Shown here piece after piece: positions 46,043 to 53,770 of a stretch of DNA of 64,000 bases; position 1 is the stretch's first letter, and every line of letters begins with the position of its first letter. The stretch is from Bacteroidia bacterium. Its GTDB lineage: Bacteria; Bacteroidota; Bacteroidia; B-17B0; Aurantibacillaceae. Made by a program: the position numbers and the translations under genes. The notes under the pieces were generated by a model. That model was not told where the DNA came from. It ran no database searches and saw only the letters and a program-made list of their open reading frames with translations. The stretch is taken from the NCBI GenBank assembly GCA_021740825.1, contig JAIOZA010000002.1, forward strand, positions 103,454 through 167,453. The letters are read 5' to 3'.

Positions 46043-47665
46043 ATGAAATTATTATTTACAATCATCATATTACTACTTCCAGTATTTATGCTTTCGCAAC
46101 ACAAAGCATTTACCAAAGAAGATACATTAATTGGGAGCAACAATGCACAAAGAGCTTGGTGGGATGTAACGCTTTATGATATTACATTAAAACCGGATTA
46201 TAATACAAAATCAATTATAGGAAATACAATTATTACTTATAAAGTTATTTCAGATAGCTTGCCGTTTATAATGCAAATCGATTTGCAAGATCCCTTGCAA
46301 GTAGATTCAATTATTACTAATAAAGAAAAATTCACAAATTATAAAAAAGAAAATAACCGATGGATGATGTATTTAAATAATCAGAAGAAAAATTCAGTGC
46401 ATACTATTCAATTATTTTATCATGGTAAACCTAAAGTTGCAACTAATCCTCCATGGGATGGAGGTTTTGTATGGAAAAAAGATTCCATAGGAAATCCATG
46501 GATGAGTGTCGCTTGTCAGGGAGCTGGCGCAAGTGTTTGGTTCCCATGCAAAGATTTGCAAAGCGAAGAACCTGATAACGGTGCACTTTTATCTATCATA
46601 GTTCCTGACACCTTAGTTGGCATTGGTAATGGAAAATTAATTAGCAAACAAAAAAATGAAAATGGATATACGACTTATTTATGGCAAGTAAAAAATACCA
46701 TTAATAGTTATGATATCATACCATATATTGGCAAATACTCAAATATTAAAGATTCAGTTGTGGGAGAAAATGGAAAACTTATGACTGATTATTGGATTTT
46801 AAATTATCACGAAAATCAGGCCAAGCGGCACTTGAAAATAAACGTTATAAAAACAATTCAATGTCTAGAGTATTGGTTTGGACCTTATCCATTTTATGAC
46901 GATAGCTATAAAATTGTAGAATCACCTTATTTAGGAATGGAGCACCAAAGTAATATAGCATACGGGAATTTTTACTTAAATGGTTATTTAGGAAGCGATT
47001 TATCAAATACAGGTTGGGGGTTAAAATGGGATTTTATTGTTGTACATGAAACTGCTCATGAGTGGTTTGGAAATAGCATTACTGCATCTGACGTGGCTGA
47101 CAATTGGATACATGAAGGATTTGCTTCTTATGCCGAAGTTTTATTTACTGAGTGTGAATTTGGCAAGGAGGCCGGAAATGATTATTGTGAAGGCGTAAAA
47201 AAATCAATTGAGAATGATATTCCCTTAATAGGAAATTATAATGTGAAGAGCGAGGGAAGTGGAGATATTTATAACAAAGGCAGTCAAATAATTCACATGA
47301 TTAGACAGCTAGTAGATGATGATGAGAAATTTAGAACACTCTTACGAGATATTTCAAAAAAGTTTTATCATAAAATTATTTCCACAAAAGAATTTGAAGA
47401 TTTTATCAGTTTAAAAACTGGAAAAGACTTAAAAGCTTTTTTTAATCAATATTTACGCCATACAAAAGTTCCCAAATTAGAATATAAAATTGTAAACAGT
47501 AAATTAAAATTCCGTTATACAAATTGTATTAATGAATTTAATATGCCATTAAAAATAAAAACAGATAGAGTAATTTGGATTTACCCAAAGACTCAATGGC
47601 AGTCAATTATAGTAGATGAAAAAATTAAAAAAATTTCTATTGATCGAAATTTATTTATAAAGTAA
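46043..47665 (+). CDS. secreted M1-family metallopeptidase
   Basis: This 540-residue protein has a signal peptide (MKLLFTIIILLLPVFMLSQ). The M1 zinc site is H335-E336-x2-H339 (VVHETAHEWFGNS) with the third ligand E358 (NWIHEGFASYAE), giving the expected 18-residue spacing. The GAMEN-like exopeptidase loop reads LGMEHQS (about 299-305), a divergence from the usual GxMEN. The N-terminal beta domain (about 25-240) is typical. It lacks the C-terminal helical HEAT domain of full-length aminopeptidase N. It is likely a periplasmic or secreted aminopeptidase. Confidence 0.88.
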   Translation: MKLLFTIIILLLPVFMLSQHKAFTKEDTLIGSNNAQRAWWDVTLYDITLKPDYNTKSIIGNTIITYKVISDSLPFIMQIDLQDPLQVDSIITNKEKFTNYKKENNRWMMYLNNQKKNSVHTIQLFYHGKPKVATNPPWDGGFVWKKDSIGNPWMSVACQGAGASVWFPCKDLQSEEPDNGALLSIIVPDTLVGIGNGKLISKQKNENGYTTYLWQVKNTINSYDIIPYIGKYSNIKDSVVGENGKLMTDYWILNYHENQAKRHLKINVIKTIQCLEYWFGPYPFYDDSYKIVESPYLGMEHQSNIAYGNFYLNGYLGSDLSNTGWGLKWDFIVVHETAHEWFGNSITASDVADNWIHEGFASYAEVLFTECEFGKEAGNDYCEGVKKSIENDIPLIGNYNVKSEGSGDIYNKGSQIIHMIRQLVDDDEKFRTLLRDISKKFYHKIISTKEFEDFISLKTGKDLKAFFNQYLRHTKVPKLEYKIVNSKLKFRYTNCINEFNMPLKIKTDRVIWIYPKTQWQSIIVDEKIKKISIDRNLFIK

Positions 47666-47668
47666 ATC

Positions 47669-49126
47669 TTAATTTGTGATTATTACTTTTCGAGTAGCAC
47701 TACCATATTTAAAAAAATATATCCCCTCACTAAAATCAGAAGTATTAATTTTTACTTTATTTTTAGATAAAATAAAAATCTTACCATTAAGATTTAATTC
47801 TTCTCCTATCAATGAACATAATTTTATCAATTTTTCATCAATTTCATCATTAAACTGAATATTTAAATAATCTTGCGATGGATTTGGATAAAGATTAAAC
47901 TGAACAATTTCTTTATGTAAATCATTTACTGAAACAATTGATGGACTATTATAAATGAGCGAATCTGTTTTTATAAAATAACAATCTGTTAATGCAGCCG
48001 AAAAACCATTTGTGTAACCAACAGCAGCATAACCTTTATCTTTTGTAGAAATTAAGCTATATGTTTCATCTGTATTTACAGAACCGTAGTCACTTGCGTT
48101 TAAATACGTAAAATCAAAATCATATTCAATGATTTTCACTTGAACTCCAAACCCAAAAAAATCTTCTTTTTGCGAAAAGCATAATTTGTTTCCCGCATTT
48201 GACTGTGATATTGCAACAGCAGTATATATTTCGCTAAAACTTGCAGTTCCTTTTACTAAAGTAGATATGATGTTTCCAGAGCTATTTATTTTTAGGGCAT
48301 ATCCATCAAGAAGTCCACTGCCATAAGAAGCAGTCGCACCTGCAATGATATAATCACCCGTATTGACTTCAACTATTTGATTCGAAAAATCTTCTTTATT
48401 GCCACCATAATATTTACTCCATATAGAATCACCATTAATATCAATTTTAAACACCCACGAATCACCTAAACTATCGTTATAGCTTTTTGTGTATCCTGTT
48501 AAAGCATAATTGCCATCGGTAGTTTGAATAACTGATTTAAATTCATCATCATATTTACCACCATAAGATTTCATCCAAATTAAATTTCCGTTACCGTCAG
48601 TTTTAATAATGTAGCCATCTGCATTGCCGTATCCAAAACTATAGGACGTGCCTGCAATAATAAAACCACCATCTGATGTTGTATCTAAACTATATGCAAA
48701 ATCCCAATCACTTCCTCCAAAAGTTTTTTGCCACAAAACGTTACCTGTTTTATCAGCCTTTACAAAAAAAACATCATACCCTCCCACTCCGCTAGAACTT
48801 GTGTAACCTACCATTACATAACTAGAATCAGAAAGTTGTACAACACTCTTTCCTATTTCGTTGCTATAACCACCAAAAGAAGTTTCAAATTGTTTTTGAC
48901 CCATACTATCCAATTTTAATAAGTACAAATCTGTGTTTCCTTGACCAAAGCTACTCGTTGATCCAGTTATAATGTATCCCTTATCTAAAGTTTGTTTTAA
49001 ATCATAACCAACATCGTAACCATTACCTCCATACCTACAATAAAATTTAAGAGGTGGCTGTGCTTGTACAATAAATCCAAAACTAATTAATAAATAGAAT
49101 ATTATTTTTTTAAATAGAACTTTCAT
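47669..49126 (-). CDS. T9SS-exported repeat protein
   Basis: This 485-residue protein has a signal peptide ending IVQAQ. Residues about 25-385 contain six or more copies of a roughly 50-residue repeat (for example DGGFIIAGTSYSFGYGNADG and DGNYALTGYTKSYNDSLGDS), probably a beta-propeller-like fold. It ends with a T9SS type A sorting tail (NLYPNPSQDYLNIQF and EGIYFFKYG). It lies 3 bp downstream of the DUF5723 barrel gene, forming the third gene of a surface operon. The role is unknown. Confidence 0.85.
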   Translation of the reverse strand: MKVLFKKIIFYLLISFGFIVQAQPPLKFYCRYGGNGYDVGYDLKQTLDKGYIITGSTSSFGQGNTDLYLLKLDSMGQKQFETSFGGYSNEIGKSVVQLSDSSYVMVGYTSSSGVGGYDVFFVKADKTGNVLWQKTFGGSDWDFAYSLDTTSDGGFIIAGTSYSFGYGNADGYIIKTDGNGNLIWMKSYGGKYDDEFKSVIQTTDGNYALTGYTKSYNDSLGDSWVFKIDINGDSIWSKYYGGNKEDFSNQIVEVNTGDYIIAGATASYGSGLLDGYALKINSSGNIISTLVKGTASFSEIYTAVAISQSNAGNKLCFSQKEDFFGFGVQVKIIEYDFDFTYLNASDYGSVNTDETYSLISTKDKGYAAVGYTNGFSAALTDCYFIKTDSLIYNSPSIVSVNDLHKEIVQFNLYPNPSQDYLNIQFNDEIDEKLIKLCSLIGEELNLNGKIFILSKNKVKINTSDFSEGIYFFKYGSATRKVIITN

Positions 49127-49129
49127 AAT

Positions 49130-50377
49130 CTATCGTTTAAATTTTTTAGCAATACTTACAAATGCCCCCTGACCGTATGTATTTTTTGGAGAAATATAAC
49201 CTTGTAAACTATTACTCCCTAGCTTAATAAACCAGTTGTTTGAATTGTAACAAAACGCTAATCCAACATTCAATTTGCTATACCCACCATAACCAATATG
49301 AAGAGTTCCTGTTATTTTTGATGATAATTGCAACTCAGCATCTGTAAAAAAGTACGGTTTAAAATTAGAATTAAATAGATATCTAAATCCAGTACCTAAA
49401 ACAAATTTATTAGTAAATCTAATTTTATTAATGATCAATAAATTTGTAGGAATATTAACATTAAACGATTCCTTTCTAGCATTTGTTGTATTTCTTATAA
49501 TACTATCTCTATTGATAGACGATAACGTAGAATCTTTTAAATCAAGTAAATTATCAATACGATAACCGTCGAATGTGAATGTGGAATCGCTTCTGTACTG
49601 AACACTATTATCAAACCAATGCAAAAAACCGATATTATTTGCATTAACAGTTAATACGCTACCTTTTCCAATTTTACTTTGATAAGGTGTTTCAAAAAAA
49701 ATATCTGCACTTGCTCCGATACCTGAATAGGCAAGCGGATTATTTTTTGCTGTATCACTAATTGCCATATTAAAATTTGAATTAAATACTAGTTCGGTAC
49801 CATCTGCATTAGTATACAGAGAGGAACCTTTATTAGCTTTTACATAAAATAATTGTTGACCCTTTAATACAGAAATTGAAACACCGGCCTTGGCAGTTGT
49901 GTCAATTTTATGCCAAATAAACCCTAATTTTAACTCTTGAAAGCGAAGCGAATTTATATTGGATTCTGCTAAATTTTTTGTTTCGTTGAGATATGGTTTA
50001 TTACCATAGAAAAGTAATTGATACAGATCTTTAGTAAAAGAAGAATTGAATATTCTTTGTTCTTTAAATCCAATTAAATAGGAATATCGTGAATTTCTTC
50101 CAAAAAAAACGGATATGTCATAATTCATATTAGCCCCCAAAACACTTAAACTTTTCATTGAATTATTTGACGCATCTTTTGTGACCTTGTCAATTTGCCC
50201 TCCATAAATAAACTTATTTAATAATGAATTATAAATGCCATTCGATCCTAATTCATATTCTGCATTCACGGAAATACTTCGTCCAGTTTTGTCAAAATTT
50301 AGAAACTCAGAATTGTATTGAGAAAAAGCAAAGCCATGACAAAATAAAAATAGGATAATAAAAAAAGACTTTATCAT
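49130..50377 (-). CDS. DUF5723-like outer-membrane barrel protein
   Basis: This 415-residue protein has a signal peptide (MIKSFFIILFLFCHGFAFSQ) and a barrel-type body with repeated glycine/aromatic strands (KLGFIWHKIDTTAKAGVSIS, FVLGTGFRYLF, GTLHIGYGGYSKLNVGLAFCYN). It resembles the DUF5723 group of Bacteroidota outer-membrane proteins, whose function is undefined. Its start codon overlaps the stop of the upstream lipoprotein gene by 4 bp, so the two are probably co-translated. Confidence 0.7.
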   Translation of the reverse strand: MIKSFFIILFLFCHGFAFSQYNSEFLNFDKTGRSISVNAEYELGSNGIYNSLLNKFIYGGQIDKVTKDASNNSMKSLSVLGANMNYDISVFFGRNSRYSYLIGFKEQRIFNSSFTKDLYQLLFYGNKPYLNETKNLAESNINSLRFQELKLGFIWHKIDTTAKAGVSISVLKGQQLFYVKANKGSSLYTNADGTELVFNSNFNMAISDTAKNNPLAYSGIGASADIFFETPYQSKIGKGSVLTVNANNIGFLHWFDNSVQYRSDSTFTFDGYRIDNLLDLKDSTLSSINRDSIIRNTTNARKESFNVNIPTNLLIINKIRFTNKFVLGTGFRYLFNSNFKPYFFTDAELQLSSKITGTLHIGYGGYSKLNVGLAFCYNSNNWFIKLGSNSLQGYISPKNTYGQGAFVSIAKKFKR

Positions 50378-51969
50378 TTTACCTTTGAGCTATAATTTAA
50401 ATTAGCACTTAGAATTAAATCCAAATAACTATCCTCATTTATTTTAATTGGAATTGGTTGGTTCGGCAGAAAAAGGCAACTAACAAATTTAATTTGTTTA
50501 CACTTTGTTAAATTATTTATTTTATCTGCATTTAACACAACAGATATTTTTGAGGCAACACTATTTGTGACATTATTATTGATATCAGTGTTTCCTGATG
50601 CTATTGTATTTTGACCAGGAATAAACAAAGAATCAATAATTTGATTTTGATCATTTAACACATATCCTTGAATTTGAGCACTAAAAGGATAATTATTGAT
50701 GGCTTGTAAATTAATTTCGCAGGAATTAACATCCTTTAATTTATTTAACTGCGTTAAATCAACCTTTGAATAATTTATTAAAGTAAAATTATCTGCAGAT
50801 AAAGCTAAAGGTATATCAACATCTGCCGTCACTTTTAATCCTCTTCCATAAAAAGCAAAATCATTCCCAGCAGATATATTTCCCAGAGGATTAAGAGTTG
50901 CTTGCACCGAATAACCTAAGTAATTTGGAATATTTTGCAGAAAAGAATTGAGATTAGAATTAGATGAATTGATGTTTATTTGCTTGAACCAAGGGAATAC
51001 CGGATTGGATAAATTATTTGTTTTACTTGCTCGATTAATATTTATTGATTGCAACATATTTCCTGAGTTTAATGTTACGCAATTGGCAGGTTGTGTTTTT
51101 ATAGATTTCAAACTATTAATGGAAGTGCTCATTTCTATTCCAAACTCATTAATAATTTTAAAATTAATAGAAGATTGGCTGAGCATTAAATTAGTAGGAC
51201 GGAAATTTCCTAATATTCCTAACGAAGCTGAATCTGGACCAAATGATAAGTTTTGCTGCCCAAAATATCCTTGAACGTATTCTGGAACAACATCAATAAA
51301 CGATAGTCGTATAATTATTCCTTGTCCAGGTTGCAATACATCCGCTACGCCACTGGCATCTGTACTAATTGTATAAGTTTGTACAAGCGTATTTACTTTA
51401 TTGCCCGACATGCCCGTTAGATTAATATTATAACCATCTAAAGGATATACTTTTACTATTGTAGCATTTCCAGGAATAACTTGAGTAACGTTTAATTGAC
51501 TTCCATAAAGCGTAGCTGAATTAATATTATAATTAAATTTTAAGGGCTGGGCATAAGAATTTAAATACTCTATTTTTAGATTTCCACTTTTTATAATTGC
51601 TTTATTAAGTTCTACACCATTACTGACATCAAATTTAATTTCTTTATCTGTTGAAGCTGCATTTGAAAAAATTTGCACACCCGGCAATAAACTAGTTGAA
51701 AACGGAAAAATTTGTCCTAATACCACAGTTGTATCAGGTAAATTAACTAGACTATCCATCGTATAGTTAATTAAATCTTTACTAAAAGCTAAATGTAATA
51801 GCCCATTTGCATCAGCCTTGAAAATGGAATCGCCAAAAAAATTACTAATATTAAGATGACTTTTAGCAATTGGAATAGCAATGTCAACATCCCAACTGGT
51901 CTCTTTTTTGCATGAAAACGCAAAAAGTAATATAATAAAAACAAATAATGATTGCCTAAAAAAACGCAT
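50374..51969 (-). CDS. large lipoprotein of unknown function
   Basis: This 531-residue protein begins with a lipoprotein signal (LLFAFSCKKE, with the cysteine at 20 as lipid site). It is rich in asparagine, serine and leucine and looks all-beta. I recognise no known domain. It is the first gene of a tight operon with a barrel protein and a T9SS cargo, so it may be a surface-exposed lipoprotein working with them. A -7-like box lies 4 nt before the start, suggesting a leaderless transcript. Confidence 0.75.
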   Translation of the reverse strand: MRFFRQSLFVFIILLFAFSCKKETSWDVDIAIPIAKSHLNISNFFGDSIFKADANGLLHLAFSKDLINYTMDSLVNLPDTTVVLGQIFPFSTSLLPGVQIFSNAASTDKEIKFDVSNGVELNKAIIKSGNLKIEYLNSYAQPLKFNYNINSATLYGSQLNVTQVIPGNATIVKVYPLDGYNINLTGMSGNKVNTLVQTYTISTDASGVADVLQPGQGIIIRLSFIDVVPEYVQGYFGQQNLSFGPDSASLGILGNFRPTNLMLSQSSINFKIINEFGIEMSTSINSLKSIKTQPANCVTLNSGNMLQSININRASKTNNLSNPVFPWFKQININSSNSNLNSFLQNIPNYLGYSVQATLNPLGNISAGNDFAFYGRGLKVTADVDIPLALSADNFTLINYSKVDLTQLNKLKDVNSCEINLQAINNYPFSAQIQGYVLNDQNQIIDSLFIPGQNTIASGNTDINNNVTNSVASKISVVLNADKINNLTKCKQIKFVSCLFLPNQPIPIKINEDSYLDLILSANLNYSSKVK

Positions 51970-51973
51970 AATA

Positions 51974-51981
51974 CAAACTTA
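51974..51981 (-). promoter_or_regulatory. candidate -7 box for the lipoprotein operon
   Basis: The minus strand reads TAAGTTTG, ending 4 nt before the lipoprotein ATG at 51969. No -33 TTTG is evident. Confidence 0.4.
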
Positions 51982-52046
51982 CTTTTTTTAACTTAAAAAC
52001 CATTAAATTATTGCAGAAATTACTTCGACTTTCATAAATTTTTTAA

Positions 52047-52054
52047 TAATTTTG
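52047..52054 (+). promoter_or_regulatory. candidate -7 box of the small membrane protein gene
   Basis: TAATTTTG lies 5 nt before the ATG at 52060, with a weak TTCG at 52023-52026, 20 bp upstream. It suggests a leaderless mRNA. Confidence 0.4.
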
Positions 52055-52059
52055 TCGTG

Positions 52060-52482
52060 ATGTTTTTTAATTATCGATTTTACTTAAGTTGGATAATAGC
52101 GGCGGTATTTATGTATGGCGCTTTTTATGTTTGGCACGGTGTTTTTTTAAATGATTTAAACCAAATTTCATTTTCAAAATCTTTGTTTTTGGTTCTAGCT
52201 GCTTTAGTATATTTGGTTATTTCGTTTATACTTTACAGAACTTATGAGTCAAAATTTTTACAAAAAAACATTTCTCAAGCTCTATTAAGAGGAGTTGTCA
52301 GTGGTTTTTTAATTGGCTTTATCTTATTTTCTATCGTTACTGTTTTAGGAATTTCATTTACTAAAAATATCAACTTTACCTATATTTTGGCAGATTTTGG
52401 TTGGCAAATTTCTGAGCAAATAATAGGAGGACTGGTAATTGGTTTTGGAAAACTATTTATTTTTGAACCAATTCTTGATTAG
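52060..52482 (+). CDS. small four-helix membrane protein
   Basis: The 140-residue product has four hydrophobic segments (about 8-25, 38-58, 78-98 and 116-136). The ATG at 52060 is preferred over the adjoining GTG at 52057. I recognise no family. It stands alone, divergent from the surface operon, and is followed by 186 bp with no gene and a terminator belonging to the opposite strand. Confidence 0.7.
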   Translation: MFFNYRFYLSWIIAAVFMYGAFYVWHGVFLNDLNQISFSKSLFLVLAALVYLVISFILYRTYESKFLQKNISQALLRGVVSGFLIGFILFSIVTVLGISFTKNINFTYILADFGWQISEQIIGGLVIGFGKLFIFEPILD

Positions 52483-52625
52483 GATTAAAAAAGCACTAAT
52501 TGTCTTATCAAATCATAAGTGTGATATTTCTTGCTAATATCAGTAATAATTAAACCTATGTTTAAATAAAAAACTTAAGCTAAGTGGTTAATTTTAAATA
52601 ATTAGTAATATCTTATAAAACAAAA

Positions 52626-52649
52626 AACCCTTTCATTTCTGAAAGGGTT
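52626..52649 (-). terminator. intrinsic terminator after the DUF1573 pair
   Basis: AACCCTTTCA and TGAAAGGGTT form a 10-bp perfect stem with a TTTC loop. On the minus strand it is followed by a T run (52622-52627), ending the leftward DUF1573 transcript. Confidence 0.85.
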
Positions 52650-52668
52650 CTTACTATTTTTTTAATTA

Positions 52669-53127
52669 CTATTTACTCTCTGAAGGCGCAGGTGCAACTG
52701 GAGCAGCATCTACAACACCTTTTATTTTAACCAATTTACTTGGTTCTTTAGAGTTAGATGTGATTGTCACATTTTTTTCAAACGGACCAGGGCGTTTTGT
52801 ATCATACTTTACTTTAATACTTGCAGTTTTACCTGGTAGAATTGGTTCTTGAGGCCAACCTGGTTTACCATCTATTGTTGTAGACGTACAACCACATTGT
52901 CCTTGAACATTTGAAATCGTTAATGGTGATTTACCAACATTCTTCACTTTAAATTCACGAACACCATTAGCGTCAAATTTCACATTTCCATAATCTAAAA
53001 CTTCCGTTTCAAACTTCATTTCAGCTGCGTTAGGATCAATGCTTGGAACTACAGATCCATTTTCTTGTGCGTTTACATTAAATCCAATAGAAAATATTAA
53101 TGCAACTGATGCTAGTACTTTTTTCAT
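52669..53127 (-). CDS. DUF1573 domain protein (copy 2)
   Basis: This 152-residue protein has a signal peptide (MKKVLASVALIFSIGFNVNAQ) and a DUF1573 domain (about 38-140) with YGNVKFDANGVREFKVKNVG, NVQGQCGCTST and a following VKYDTKRPGPFEKNVTITSN. The DUF1573 fold is immunoglobulin-like and resembles the ASH/MSP domain. A proline/alanine tail follows. It is a paralogue of the next gene upstream (53150-53650), 22 bp away in the same operon. The function is unknown, probably periplasmic. Confidence 0.88.
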   Translation of the reverse strand: MKKVLASVALIFSIGFNVNAQENGSVVPSIDPNAAEMKFETEVLDYGNVKFDANGVREFKVKNVGKSPLTISNVQGQCGCTSTTIDGKPGWPQEPILPGKTASIKVKYDTKRPGPFEKNVTITSNSKEPSKLVKIKGVVDAAPVAPAPSESK

Positions 53128-53149
53128 TTTTCAGGTTTTTGTTTGTAAA

Positions 53150-53650
53150 TTATTTTTTTTCTAATGGAGCACCTTGAGAAGGCTGTGTTTGAGGAAAAGC
53201 CTCATCTACTGGTTTAGCAGCAATGTTTCCTTTAATTTGTAATGTTTGAGTTCCTGATTTTGCATTAGATTGAACTGAAACAGATTTACTGATTGGCCCT
53301 ACTCTATTTGAATCATACTTTACTTTTATTTCTCCTGATTTACCTGGTAAAATTGGATCTTTTGGACATTGAGGTACTGTACAACCACAAGAACCTTGGC
53401 AGTTTGTTATTATTAATGGTTCTTTACCTGTATTCTTAAATTTAAATACACATTCACCATTATCGCCTTGAGTTATATTTCCATAGTCATGAACCATTTT
53501 ATCAAATTTGATATCGGCTAAACTTGTTGGCGCAACAGATGCCGTTGCAGCAGCTCCATGATTATGACCATCATTTGCACTATGTTCTTGAGAAAAAGAT
53601 ACTGTGCTTAAAGAAGCCACAAATCCTAAAGTAAAAATTAATTTTTTCAT
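53150..53650 (-). CDS. DUF1573 domain protein (copy 1)
   Basis: This 166-residue protein has a signal peptide ending VSFSQ, a histidine-rich linker (HSANDGHNHG, near 22-32) that could bind metal, and a DUF1573 domain containing YGNITQGDNGECVFKFKNTG and NCQGSCGCTVP. It is clearly a paralogue of the downstream 152-residue protein, which lacks the histidine linker. It is the first gene of the two-gene operon. Confidence 0.88.
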   Translation of the reverse strand: MKKLIFTLGFVASLSTVSFSQEHSANDGHNHGAAATASVAPTSLADIKFDKMVHDYGNITQGDNGECVFKFKNTGKEPLIITNCQGSCGCTVPQCPKDPILPGKSGEIKVKYDSNRVGPISKSVSVQSNAKSGTQTLQIKGNIAAKPVDEAFPQTQPSQGAPLEKK

Positions 53651-53732
53651 TTTTATTATTTTTTATTGATTACGGTTAAAAATAATTCTAATATCGTGCC
53701 ATAAAGATAATAACGATATGCAATAGTATGAT

Positions 53733-53740
53733 TATTTTTG
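53733..53740 (+). promoter_or_regulatory. candidate -7 box for valS
   Basis: TATTTTTG matches TAnnTTTG and lies 30 bp before the valS start. No -33 box is evident. Confidence 0.4.
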
Positions 53741-53770
53741 TGAAATTTAACAAAATTTTTAATACTACAG

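Larger units (their letters stand above)
45869..46049 (+). repeat. imperfect tandem duplication of about 87 bp before the M1 peptidase
   Basis: The block 45902-45961 aligns to 45990-46049 with 9 mismatches in 60 positions (offset 88 bp). The word ATGAAAT at 45869 recurs as ACGAAAT at 45955 and again as ATGAAAT at 46043, where it forms the peptidase start. The first half of the unit (45869-45901) aligns more weakly to 45955-45989. The peptidase leader thus contains a near-copy of itself with a mutated start codon. Confidence 0.75.
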
